Positions 43,396 through 50,867 of a stretch of DNA of 64,000 bases are shown here, in pieces (position 1 is the first letter of the stretch; each line of letters opens with the position of its first letter). The translations under genes were made by a program, and so were the position numbers. Under the pieces are notes generated by a model that saw only the letters and a program-made list of their open reading frames with translations, did not search any database and was not told the DNA's origin. The stretch is taken from the NCBI RefSeq assembly GCF_901827185.1, contig NZ_LR594672.1, positions 310,001-374,000 of the forward strand. Direction: 5' to 3'. Source of the stretch: Variovorax sp. PBL-E5 (lineage in GTDB: Bacteria; Pseudomonadota; Gammaproteobacteria; Burkholderiales; Burkholderiaceae_C).

Positions 43396-44313
43396 ATGAA
43401 CGGCTTGGCAAAAACGAACGAAGTCACCTTGCGTTTCCCGGAACAGGGAAAACCGGTTAAAAGGGAGCACCTCTACGAGTTGTACAGTGATGTCATGGGG
43501 GTTCTGCAAAAGGACCATGACTGGTACATCCCGAGGAAGCGCGCTTACTACTTGCTCTCGCGGGTCACGCTAATTGGGTCGACCGCATTGCTGGGCTTTG
43601 CAGCCTTTCTTGCTTTCACCGACCAAAACTGGGCCCCGAGCTTCCTCGGCCTGAAGTTCGCCAATCCGGCTCAATTCGCCTTGGCACTTGCGGCTTTAGC
43701 GGCCTTCCTTCTGGCTGCGAACCAAGTCCTGATGTTTACGGGTACGTGGGTGCGGTATACGGAGGCCGCCATGAAGCTGAACTCACAGATGCTCGCTGCC
43801 CAATTCGACTGGCAACTATGCAGGATTGGCTGGGAGGACAAGGAAGGCGAGGCCTCCCCCGACCAGCAGGTTAAGGCGCTCACTCTGCTCAAGACTATGG
43901 TGGCAAACTCGCGCGCGGTCATGGAGTCCGAAACGTCGAAATGGAGTAGTGAGCTGGTGAAGGCCGTCGACCAGCTGAAAGCGCTCACTACTAGTCAGAC
44001 GACCGCTACCCAAAGCCTCATCACCGCAGCAGGGAAGGCAGCAGTAGCCGCCTCCCCCGCAACCCTAAAGGTTAATTTCTCGGGCGCGCCGGACCGTCTA
44101 AAGGGACGCGAGGTTGTCGTCACCGTAGGGGACCACACCGAAAAGCGCACTGGTGTCGACTCAAGCGTGGTGTTCCCGAGCGTCGCACCTGGTACTTACA
44201 AGGTCGGGCTTGTAGGCACTGATGAAAAAAATGTCGAGGTCCGGGTGGACGGCATTGTGCAGGTTGAGGGCGGCTCGACGAAGGACATCACGCTTAATGT
44301 GCCGAAGGGTTAG
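43396..44313 (+). CDS. SLATT-like two-helix membrane protein with C-terminal beta domain
   Basis: A 305-residue protein from ATG 43396, GGAGG site 6 bases upstream. Residues about 45-130 fit the SLATT/DUF4231 pattern: a Tyr/Arg-rich lead-in (PRKRAYYLLSRVTLIGSTAL), two membrane helices (to FAAFLAF, and FALALAALAAFLLAANQVLM), then WVRYTEAAMKLNSQMLAAQF. A coiled-coil-like stretch follows (about 165-215), then a PEGA/Ig-like beta domain (KVNFSGAPDRLKGREVVVTV ... VAPGTYKVGLVG). SLATT proteins are predicted pore-forming effectors of nucleotide-signal defence systems, but no cyclase or SLOG gene is next to it. Assignment is by pattern only. Confidence 0.6.
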   Translation: MNGLAKTNEVTLRFPEQGKPVKREHLYELYSDVMGVLQKDHDWYIPRKRAYYLLSRVTLIGSTALLGFAAFLAFTDQNWAPSFLGLKFANPAQFALALAALAAFLLAANQVLMFTGTWVRYTEAAMKLNSQMLAAQFDWQLCRIGWEDKEGEASPDQQVKALTLLKTMVANSRAVMESETSKWSSELVKAVDQLKALTTSQTTATQSLITAAGKAAVAASPATLKVNFSGAPDRLKGREVVVTVGDHTEKRTGVDSSVVFPSVAPGTYKVGLVGTDEKNVEVRVDGIVQVEGGSTKDITLNVPKG

Positions 44314-44338
44314 CGCAGCCCGTTCCCCCGCCAGCTCT

Positions 44339-44665
44339 CTAGTTGCAGTAAGTTTGGTCGCCAATTTGTTGGCACGTCCGACCGTTGGGGCCATAGGTGG
44401 TGTCACCAATCTGCTGCCAGGTCTGCCCGTTCGGCCCGTAGGTAGTGTCTCCAATCTGCTGGTACGTCTGGCCATTGGGCCCGTACGTCGTATCGCCTAT
44501 CTGCTGATAGGTCTGCCCCCGCGGCCCATAAGTTGTGTCGCCGATTCGCTGCCACGTCTGGCCGTTGGGGCCATAGGTCGTGTCGCCGATTTGTTGGTAA
44601 GAGCGGGTCTGGGCCACTGCCGGCAAGGCGAGCAGGCTAAGGACGAGTACGAGTGCAAGTTTCAT
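44339..44665 (-). CDS. Secreted protein made of 15-residue tandem repeats
   Basis: A 108-residue protein. The signal peptide is MKLALVLVLSLLALPAVAQ. The mature part is almost wholly five copies of QIGDTTYGPNGQTYQ-type repeats (consensus positions IGDTTYGPNGQT preceded by an aromatic residue and QQ), with a sixth shortened copy ending IGDQTYCN. Two Cys occur only in the last unit (CQQIGDQTYC), perhaps a disulfide. Similar repeat proteins occur in other bacteria without known function. It is convergent with the SLATT-like gene. Confidence 0.82.
   Translation of the reverse strand: MKLALVLVLSLLALPAVAQTRSYQQIGDTTYGPNGQTWQRIGDTTYGPRGQTYQQIGDTTYGPNGQTYQQIGDTTYGPNGQTWQQIGDTTYGPNGRTCQQIGDQTYCN
44356..44610 (-). 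repeat. 45-bp tandem repeat coding for the 15-residue unit
   Basis: The core TCGCCAAT/TCGCCGAT recurs at 44358, 44403, 44448, 44493, 44538 and 44583, a strict 45-base period. Units differ mostly at silent positions, so they are maintained at protein level. Confidence 0.9.
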
Positions 44666-44803
44666 AGAAATAGTTGTTTAGGGTGGTCGACGGCTTCTGG
44701 GCTTTTCGAGGTTGAGTCTACGGAGAACCGCGACTCAGGAGGAGGAACTCTGTCACGCATCCCTCAAGGCTATATCTTCCCTTTAGGGTAATCCCTAGCG
44801 CGT

Positions 44804-44850
44804 CCGCTACACTACCTGCACTCTCGGGGCCGGACCCTCAGGCCCCTTTT
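44804..44850 (+). promoter_or_regulatory. Promoter-like element and terminator-like hairpin just before the 44854 gene
   Basis: CCGCTACACT (44804-44813) is followed by GGGGCC (44826-44831), a 9-base loop, GGCCCC (44841-44846) and TTTTTCT, then ATG 44854. The leader would be almost only a terminator hairpin, which suggests attenuation or translational control. Confidence 0.5.
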
Positions 44851-44853
44851 TCT

Positions 44854-45378
44854 ATGAACGCCACTTACCTCATCAACGCCACCGGCTTGGTCGCACTTGT
44901 GCTGACTGTTCTCAGCCTGGTCGGCACCAGCGACAAGTTTCTTCGCAAGTCAACGGGCATCGCGTCTGCCATCTGGGCGGTGAACAACCTCCTGCTGGGG
45001 GCTCACACGGCGGCCGCACTGAGCGCGGTCTCGGTCGGCCGCCAAGCTTCCGCAGAAGCCGTGCAGACCCGCAGCGCGAGGACGCGGCTATTTGCATGCC
45101 TCAGCTTTGTCGCCGTTACCGTTGTCGCCAGCGCGCTGACCTGGAAGGGCTGGACCTCGCTGGCAACCGCAGCCGGCTCGCTGCTGGGCACATGGGCAAT
45201 GTTCTATCTGCGCGGCGTCGGCCTTCGCCTTGTGATGGTGCTGGTCGCAGCGCTGTGGATGTACAACGCCTGGGCCTATAACTCGTGGTGGCAGATGGTG
45301 GGCACGTCCGCCTCAGGCGCTGCAGCGCTGTACGGCGCTTGGCGCACCCGCGCGGTGGACGGCGGCGGCGCGGCCTGA
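44854..45378 (+). CDS. YgjV-family inner membrane protein
   Basis: A 174-residue polytopic membrane protein matching the Imp-YgjV family: LINATGLVALVLTVLSLVGT, then KFLRKSTGIASAIWAVNNLL and LLGAHTAAALSAVSVGRQ. About five membrane segments are seen, including a SLLGTWAMFYLRGVGLRLVM stretch. The function of the family is not established. No ribosome site is seen between the hairpin and ATG. Confidence 0.75.
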   Translation: MNATYLINATGLVALVLTVLSLVGTSDKFLRKSTGIASAIWAVNNLLLGAHTAAALSAVSVGRQASAEAVQTRSARTRLFACLSFVAVTVVASALTWKGWTSLATAAGSLLGTWAMFYLRGVGLRLVMVLVAALWMYNAWAYNSWWQMVGTSASGAAALYGAWRTRAVDGGGAA

Positions 45379-45498
45379 GCCCGTACCTGCCGACGAAAAG
45401 CACAAGCGAATAGGCCAGGCGAGCACTACGGCACGCAGCAGGGTTCGGCCCTCAAGCGGAACCGCTCTGGCTGCCGCCAGCCGAGTTAGAGTGCAGGC

Positions 45499-46050
45499 AT
45501 GGCAACAATTCCTTGGCACGAAAGTTTGAGCAAGCAAGCTCAGGCTGACCTTTATCGGCTTTATGAAGTGCTATTCGAGGTACGTGACCTCCCGGCGTCA
45601 AACAAGCAGCGCGCGTTTGAGGCAGCGGCGGTCGGCAAGCACACTTGGCCAATAGTAGGCATCACCATGGACGCGCTGAAGCACCTCTGCACGAAGGGGA
45701 CGTGCGACGGATTGCGTAGGGCCCATCGCGTCAAGCGCATCGACCGCGCGGCCGCCATGTTCGTCCGCGCGGAACGAATGACGCCCGACGAGCTGTTCAA
45801 GCACTTCTTCGAACTCGACGAGGTCGTCCTGGCGACCGTTAAAGAGAACGGCCGCCATGGGATAACGCATTGGGCCGAGGTCATCGACGTGCCCGTCGAG
45901 TACTTCACGCGCACCGGCATGAAAGCCGTCGCAACTGATGAGGACCTCGCTTGGGCCAACGGCGCGCTTCGGTCACGCGGCATCGCCGTCGTGCCGGAGT
46001 TCACCCCGAAGAAGCGCCGGCGCAAGGGGCCGGCGAAGAAATCCCACTAG
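45499..46050 (+). CDS. Hypothetical protein (183 residues)
   Basis: From ATG 45499 (MATIPWHESLSKQAQADLYR). It is mostly helical with a basic C terminus (PKKRRRKGPAKKSH) that suggests nucleic-acid binding. A TTAGAG box lies about 10 bases before ATG, so the leader would be very short. No known domain recognised. It meets the broken XRE-like gene end to end. Confidence 0.64.
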   Translation: MATIPWHESLSKQAQADLYRLYEVLFEVRDLPASNKQRAFEAAAVGKHTWPIVGITMDALKHLCTKGTCDGLRRAHRVKRIDRAAAMFVRAERMTPDELFKHFFELDEVVLATVKENGRHGITHWAEVIDVPVEYFTRTGMKAVATDEDLAWANGALRSRGIAVVPEFTPKKRRRKGPAKKSH

Positions 46051-46720
46051 GCGCCCGAAATCCTGGGTAACCGGCCTGGCGCGCACGTCGTGACCTGAGT
46101 GCCGTGCGGTTCCCGCCCGCGTCCCGCCCTGCAAATGCCCCAGGCGAGAAGCAGACCGCCCAAAGTGGGCGGGTTCGCGGGCGGGACGAATTTACTGACG
46201 AGGTCCGGAAGTCGTGCTCGTTCGTACCCGTGCCACGCCCCCCGCTCGCTAGGCGGGCCCGCCGGTCGGGAAACTCTTCTGCAATCCGAGCTACGCGCTT
46301 CAAGGCCCGAACCTGGCGCAGCACCTCGATTCGGGCGGGGTCGACGCCGTCCAACAAGTCTCGAACGGAGCACTGCAGTGCGGCCGCCAAGAGCATCAGT
46401 TCTGACGGGTCCGGCAAGGCCTCGCCCTTAAATGCACGCAGGAACCGATACTCGCCACGTGCATCATGGACCGTGCCTCCGCTCGCTCACAGACAGCTTC
46501 TACTCACGCTCACGCGGGTGAGCCCCAGTGCAGCTGTGCGCTCGCGCAGTTGCTGCGATACGCCCCATGCAACGCGCTCACCTTCCTTGACGACAGCCAG
46601 CTCGTCGGCTTCACGTAGTCTCTTGCTCGATGTGCGGGCGTAGCCGGACACGGACGACCGAGCTGATGATGGCTTGGAAGCAGGACCGCTTGACCGGTCG
46701 CGGGCGGCAAGGTCGCTCAT
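46001..46720 (-). pseudogene. XRE-type regulator interrupted by an in-frame TGA
   Basis: One minus-strand frame reads VAWGVSQQLRERTAALGLTR up to a TGA (46487-46489), then continues in the same frame with GEYRFLRAFKGEALPDPSEL and MLLAAALQCSVRDLLDGVDP, the usual second half of an HTH_XRE domain. The two halves join into one HTH domain if the stop is ignored. The frame beyond about 46250 no longer looks like a protein. This is either a nonsense mutation or a sequencing error. Confidence 0.5.
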
Positions 46721-46861
46721 GGGCTACTGATGGAGGAGGGCCGCCGGCGCAAGGTCGATGCGCGATGCGGACTGAAGGCCGCGGGGACTGCGCGGTCGAT
46801 TTTACGGGCTAACCCTAACCCGAACCTTTAGGCCGGAATTTGGCCCTGGCCTCAGGTGGGC

Positions 46862-47467
46862 TCAGCACCCCCGGACGGCCCGCAGGACGCCCTCCCAGTA
46901 ACTCTTTAGGTTCCCTTTGGAGAGGTGCGCGGACCGCTGACTCGCGGTGCGCGCGAGCTTGGCGCCGGCGAGCTCCGGTACCAGTTCGAACCAAGCCGCC
47001 ACGCTGCGAACAAGTACGAAATGGCTGCCCGCGGCGAGCTGGTGCAAGGCGAGCTCTCGCGTGTAGGCCCTCGACGGGAGCTTCAGTTTCGGGTCGAAGT
47101 TCTCCGAGGCCCACGGGCACAGCTGCAGCGCCAGCACGTTGTTGCTCACAAGCTCGGGCCCCAGAGCCTCCCGGAGCTCGCGCAGGCGCTGCCAGGTCCA
47201 TTGGCCATACCCGTTGCGGTACGCTGGTGCCAAGCTCTGCAGAGGCCAGCCGTCCACCACGGGGGGAGGGTGGTTGAACCCGTAGCCAGGGGTGGTCACA
47301 TAGCTTGGGTTCGAAAGCAGCCAAGTGACCGGAGCGCCCAGGCGCCCCTCGTACAGCAGCGGAGCCACCTCCGAGCGCAGCCGGTACTCAGACCCCGGCG
47401 CAAGGCGCGCGTTGTAGGCGTCTAGGAAGGGAAGGTCAGCACTGAAGTCGAAGGTTGCACTCGTCAT
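46862..47467 (-). CDS. Hypothetical protein distantly like the 52553 gene product
   Basis: About 201 residues from ATG 47467 (GTG 47476 is an alternative). It has VTWLLSNPSYVTTPGYGFNH near residue 50, VLALQLCPWASENF near 115, LPSRAYT, and HFVLVRSVAAWFELVPEL near 150. The same order of landmarks (L-N-P/A-x-Y, CPW/CPY, LPS, V-x-R...W) occurs in the 52553 protein. They may share a uracil-DNA-glycosylase-like Rossmann fold, but the catalytic residues are not evident. Confidence 0.65.
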   Translation of the reverse strand: MTSATFDFSADLPFLDAYNARLAPGSEYRLRSEVAPLLYEGRLGAPVTWLLSNPSYVTTPGYGFNHPPPVVDGWPLQSLAPAYRNGYGQWTWQRLRELREALGPELVSNNVLALQLCPWASENFDPKLKLPSRAYTRELALHQLAAGSHFVLVRSVAAWFELVPELAGAKLARTASQRSAHLSKGNLKSYWEGVLRAVRGC

Positions 47468-47521
47468 CGTCGGCACACTTTCCGGGCGAGGGAGCTCAAC
47501 GCTCGGCCGCCTTGGCGGAGG

Positions 47522-47920
47522 TTACTTGGCGCAGTCAGCGGCCCGCACTTCGATGTCTGTCATTTTCCGGTCCGGACCGAAGTAAAGGCTCCGAAGCGTG
47601 ATGCCCCGCTTCATGAAAGCAGAAAGGTTAGGCGATGCGCACTGCTGTTTCACAAGCGCAGCGCGCTGGGCCTTCTCGTCCATCGGAAACGTGGTCTCGT
47701 AGCGATACATGTACACCTTGTTGAAGGAGGTGTACGAGACGCTTTGCAAGATGGTTGTCGCGTTTACTCGACTCGGAAGGTCCTTGTTGAAAGCGTCGAC
47801 GCCGGCTTTGGTCTCGGCGGCCAGCTCGCTCTCGGACATTTGAAGGATGCTGGCGGAGTTGTCGGCTGCGCCCGCAACGCCAGCAAGTAGAAGAACGAAA
47901 GGTGCGATGAGGGCGCGCAT
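47522..47920 (-). CDS. Small exported protein
   Basis: A 132-residue protein with the signal peptide MRALIAPFVLLLAGVAGA (cleavage before ADNSA). The mature part contains two Cys (QQCASPN and AADCAK) likely to form a disulfide and a KVYMYRYETTFPMDEKAQRA segment. Its pattern (short, secreted, C-terminal RSLYFGPDRK) resembles many plasmid-borne periplasmic proteins without known role. Confidence 0.68.
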   Translation of the reverse strand: MRALIAPFVLLLAGVAGAADNSASILQMSESELAAETKAGVDAFNKDLPSRVNATTILQSVSYTSFNKVYMYRYETTFPMDEKAQRAALVKQQCASPNLSAFMKRGITLRSLYFGPDRKMTDIEVRAADCAK

Positions 47921-48044
47921 AGATATTTCATTTTGTAAGCAACGAGGTTCAATTGTGCCCGACGACGCTGAGGCTGGGCCAGGCTGTATCGGCAGCGTCG
48001 GGGCCGGGGCCTATACGAAGGAGGTCAACTCAAAACACTAAACC

Positions 48045-48989
48045 ATGAAATCTGCACAAACCATCTCCCGCTTCGCCCTCCGCGACAAGACCACCGGCCA
48101 GCTGGTGCGCTACTACGTTGAGGACAAGAAGGGGGCATACGCATCGGAGCCCGTCGCCCATTTCCTGGCCTGCGGCCAAATGGATTCGGAGCTCCCGGTC
48201 TACGAGCAGCCAACCGCGCGAAAGCTTCACCGAGTGCTCCAGTCCGACACGCCGTCGTACAACGCGACGTACGACAGCCCGGGCCACGGCGAACTCGAGG
48301 CAGCCACCCTGGAAATCGTGCGCCGCACCGTCACGGAAGAGGTGGAGGCCTATGCTTACACGCCCCCGCCTCCTCTGAGGTCGCGCCTTCAACAGGACAA
48401 GCCGCTGCTGGTGCTGAGGCGCTACGCGGGCAATCCGAACCTGGACGCGACCGCTCGGACCTTCGAGGTCTTCAACATGCCCGAGGGCGAAACCCTCGCG
48501 AGCATGCAAGCCCGCGCGCGGAACGCGGAGGCCTTCCTGGTCAACGACTTCCGCTTCGTGGAGATGCTTGCTGTGTTCGAAGTCCCTGAGGACTACGTTC
48601 CGGACTTGCGCGGGAAGGACGGCTTCGCTGCCATCACCCGCGCGGTGGTCGAGCCGACCGAGCAGAAGGTGCCGGAGCCGGTTGAGCTGTGCGCATACGA
48701 CGAGAACTCGCCGATGCCCGTGTCCGCGGCCTGGCCGCTGCGCGAGGAGCTGTGGCGCCCCTTTGTGGACAAGGACGTGCTCGTGACCTTCATCGCGGTC
48801 GTGCCCTTGCAAACATTGGTTTTCCCGTCCCCGCTCGAGGACTACCTGGTCGAGGCCTTTGACCGCCAGGTCGATGTCTCGGACGCCGAGTTCCGTGCGG
48901 TCGGTGCGCAGTACGACGGCTGGGATGACAAATTCGCCGGCGACGTCGAGCTCCAGGTCACCTGTCGGCTCATCAGCGTCGACGCATAG
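48045..48989 (+). CDS. Hypothetical protein (314 residues)
   Basis: It begins MKSAQTISRFALRDKTTGQL. No membrane span or signal peptide. The protein is acidic with regions such as RRYAGNPNLDATARTFEVFN and LCAYDENSPMPVSAAWPLRE. GGCCTATACG lies at 48008-48017. An AAGGAGG sequence is 20 bases before ATG, too far for normal initiation, so the real start or control may be different. A terminator follows at 49009. Not recognised. Confidence 0.66.
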   Translation: MKSAQTISRFALRDKTTGQLVRYYVEDKKGAYASEPVAHFLACGQMDSELPVYEQPTARKLHRVLQSDTPSYNATYDSPGHGELEAATLEIVRRTVTEEVEAYAYTPPPPLRSRLQQDKPLLVLRRYAGNPNLDATARTFEVFNMPEGETLASMQARARNAEAFLVNDFRFVEMLAVFEVPEDYVPDLRGKDGFAAITRAVVEPTEQKVPEPVELCAYDENSPMPVSAAWPLREELWRPFVDKDVLVTFIAVVPLQTLVFPSPLEDYLVEAFDRQVDVSDAEFRAVGAQYDGWDDKFAGDVELQVTCRLISVDA

Positions 48990-49008
48990 CGTGAACGTTT
49001 GATTTTTC

Positions 49009-49038
49009 AAGGCCTCTGAGTTCAACCTCAGGGGCCTT
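49009..49038 (+). terminator. Terminator-like hairpin after the 48045 gene
   Basis: A 12-bp stem (AAGGCCTCTGAG with CTCAGGGGCCTT, one mismatch) and 6-base loop, followed by CCTCTC. It starts 20 bases after the stop. Confidence 0.7.
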
Positions 49039-49092
49039 CCTCTCGCAGGCCTAAGCCGAGCGCCGGGCAAGTTTCCCAGGGCCGAGTAAAAG

Positions 49093-49119
49093 AAAAACGC
49101 CAGACCCGAAGGTCTGGCG
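49093..49119 (-). terminator. Rho-independent terminator for the 49162 gene
   Basis: On the minus strand CGCCAGACC pairs perfectly with GGTCTGGCG (TTCG tetraloop) and is followed by TTTTT. It lies 43 bases after the stop. Confidence 0.85.
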
Positions 49120-49161
49120 AAATCAGCAGGGCGGGCACGGGAGGGAACCGCCCCTGCGATT

Positions 49162-49716
49162 TCAGCGGGGCGGTGCCGGCTGGGCGGGCGGTCTCGGCGT
49201 GGGGCATTCAATGAGCATGACGCCCGAGCAACGACCCCAGTCGCGCCAGAGGCCGAGCCCGCTCGCAAGAATCGTAGCGAGAGCGAACACGCCCCAAGCG
49301 ATGAAGGTGACGCGAGTGCGCCTGCCTTTGCCTAGTCGCTCGAAATAGGACTCCCATCGTCCATGCTGAAGCTCCTCGGCTGACGGCTTGGCTGTTGGCT
49401 TGGCTGGCGCCTCGGCAATCTTCGCGCTATCCATGGGATAGGCCTCCAGTTCGAGGAGACGAAGATAGCCGCCAAGCAGCTTGAGATGGGAGTAGATGGC
49501 GTGCGACTTCCAGATGCCGTAGGCTACGACAAGGAAGGGCGTTATCCAAACCAGCGCTCCAAAGCCGAACCGGTACTCTGCGCTTGCAAGCCACGCAAAG
49601 ATGGCTACGACGCCCAGGACGCAGGCCCTCTCCGTAAGCGCGAGTTCGGCCATGCACCCTTCGACTTCCTTGCGCAGGGCGATGTACTCTTCCTTCGGTA
49701 GCCAAGGTTCCGCCAT
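49162..49716 (-). CDS. Membrane protein with three predicted spans
   Basis: A 184-residue protein from ATG 49716, GGAGGG site 4 bases upstream. An N-terminal amphipathic helix (EEYIALRKEVEGCMAELALT) precedes two close spans (CVLGVVAIFAWLASA and ALVWITPFLVVAYGIW), and a third comes later (VTFIAWGVFALATILASGLG). The C terminus is Pro-rich. The paired N-terminal helices weakly recall SLATT-type proteins. Function unknown. Confidence 0.64.
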   Translation of the reverse strand: MAEPWLPKEEYIALRKEVEGCMAELALTERACVLGVVAIFAWLASAEYRFGFGALVWITPFLVVAYGIWKSHAIYSHLKLLGGYLRLLELEAYPMDSAKIAEAPAKPTAKPSAEELQHGRWESYFERLGKGRRTRVTFIAWGVFALATILASGLGLWRDWGRCSGVMLIECPTPRPPAQPAPPR

Positions 49717-49936
49717 AGTCCCTCCGTCGCAATGGACCGAACTGTGGCAGTGAACGAGCCAGAGGGCAAGCGTCGCACCGAAGCACCTTAGTGGCAGCCG
49801 TCCGCCAGCGCTCGCCGCTGTCGTACGTCCCGGGCATCGGCCGATTGTTTGCGACAATCAGGCTGGGATAGCAGCAGACGGTCGGGGAGCCTGGGGCCTG
49901 GCTACACGAATTGCACCCAACAACGAAAGGCCATTT
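49717..49936. promoter_or_regulatory. Divergent intergenic region
   Basis: No gene in these 220 bases. GGCTACACG at 49900-49908 points to the gene at 49937, about 28 bases on; no -35 box is apparent. Confidence 0.4.
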
Positions 49937-50173
49937 GTGACCACTTCAACCATCCTTTCCGCCTCCATCAGCGCCATGCCTCGTGCGATGCCCGAGGGCA
50001 TGTTCGACCCCATGCCGAAGGTTTCGGCGAAGCTGTCGACTGGCGAGGAAGTTTCCCTTTTCCAGTTCTACCCCGACGAGCTCACCTTCACCGAAGCGGA
50101 GTTTGTGGGCCTGACTGTGGAAGAGGCACGCAAGCTCCATCAGCGCAAGGACGTCGCGTACCTGCGGAGCTGA
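49937..50173 (+). CDS. Small hypothetical protein (78 residues)
   Basis: A GTG start with a GAAAGG site. The protein MTTSTILSASISAMPRAMPE continues into VSAKLSTGEEVSLFQFYPDE and a helix LTVEEARKLHQRKDVAYLRS. No family recognised. Its own promoter-like element and perfect terminator (50193) mark it as an independent unit. Confidence 0.65.
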   Translation: MTTSTILSASISAMPRAMPEGMFDPMPKVSAKLSTGEEVSLFQFYPDELTFTEAEFVGLTVEEARKLHQRKDVAYLRS

Positions 50174-50192
50174 TTGCACAACCACTATTCAA

Positions 50193-50218
50193 AAGGGCCG
50201 GAGACTTTTCCGGCCCTT
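50193..50218 (+). terminator. Rho-independent terminator after the 49937 gene
   Basis: A perfect 10-bp stem AAGGGCCGGA / TCCGGCCCTT with a 6-base loop, followed by CTTTCG. It lies 20 bases after the stop. Confidence 0.82.
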
Positions 50219-50249
50219 CTTTCGTCCATCGCTTTCGTTATCAGCTCCT

Positions 50250-50837
50250 ATGCACACAAGTCAGCTCCTTACGCGCCTCGGGGTCTTAGCCAGCCTGTCG
50301 ACCCTCGGCCTTGCGGTAGTGCTCGCCGGATGTGACCGGAAAGCGGAAGCGCCGCCCATCGCGCCCGTGGCGTCGCGTCCGCTTTCGGACCCGCTGGGCC
50401 TGTTTCAAGAAATTCTGCGACCGTGCCAGGCAGTGCTGGGAGGTTCAGCAGAACGTGTTTGGCAAGCGCCAACGGGGAAGTGGGTTCGCAACAAGTTCAT
50501 CCCGAAATCGCTAAGCTTCGACGTGAAAAGGACCGACTCCTTAGTATCCCCGTACGTGGCATACATGGATGTCAGATACTTTGAGGCGACGGACATTGAC
50601 AACTCCGAGCAGGCCGTCAAAGCCCTGACAGTTCCAAACAAGCTGAGCAGCAACGTCGACCAACATTGGGTGCTGAAGTACGCCTTCAGGGACGGCAAAT
50701 GGCAGCAGGGCGAAGTTGACTACTCCTTCGCGTTTCCCGATTTGAACATCGCCGAATCAGCGCCCAAGTCGCTACGCTTCGAGGACCTGGTCGAAGTCAG
50801 GCCAGACGCCACCGCTTGCGCAGTTCCGGCAACCTGA
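50250..50837 (+). CDS. Lipoprotein of unknown function
   Basis: A 195-residue protein with a lipoprotein signal: LGVLASLSTLGLAVVLAGCD, lipobox LAGC. The mature part has a second Cys pair candidate (RPCQAV and TACAVP) and a beta-rich core (YVAYMDVRYFEATD, HWVLKYAFRDGKWQQGEVDY). Asp follows the lipid Cys, which would favour inner-membrane retention in E. coli. No ribosome site is obvious before ATG 50250. Function unknown. Confidence 0.72.
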   Translation: MHTSQLLTRLGVLASLSTLGLAVVLAGCDRKAEAPPIAPVASRPLSDPLGLFQEILRPCQAVLGGSAERVWQAPTGKWVRNKFIPKSLSFDVKRTDSLVSPYVAYMDVRYFEATDIDNSEQAVKALTVPNKLSSNVDQHWVLKYAFRDGKWQQGEVDYSFAFPDLNIAESAPKSLRFEDLVEVRPDATACAVPAT

Positions 50838-50867
50838 ACACCTGCGGCGCTCTCCCGACCTGCGGGG

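Noticed and set aside
44356..44610. CRISPR-like array
   Set aside because: The 45-bp units are adjacent with no spacers and encode a repeated peptide in frame.
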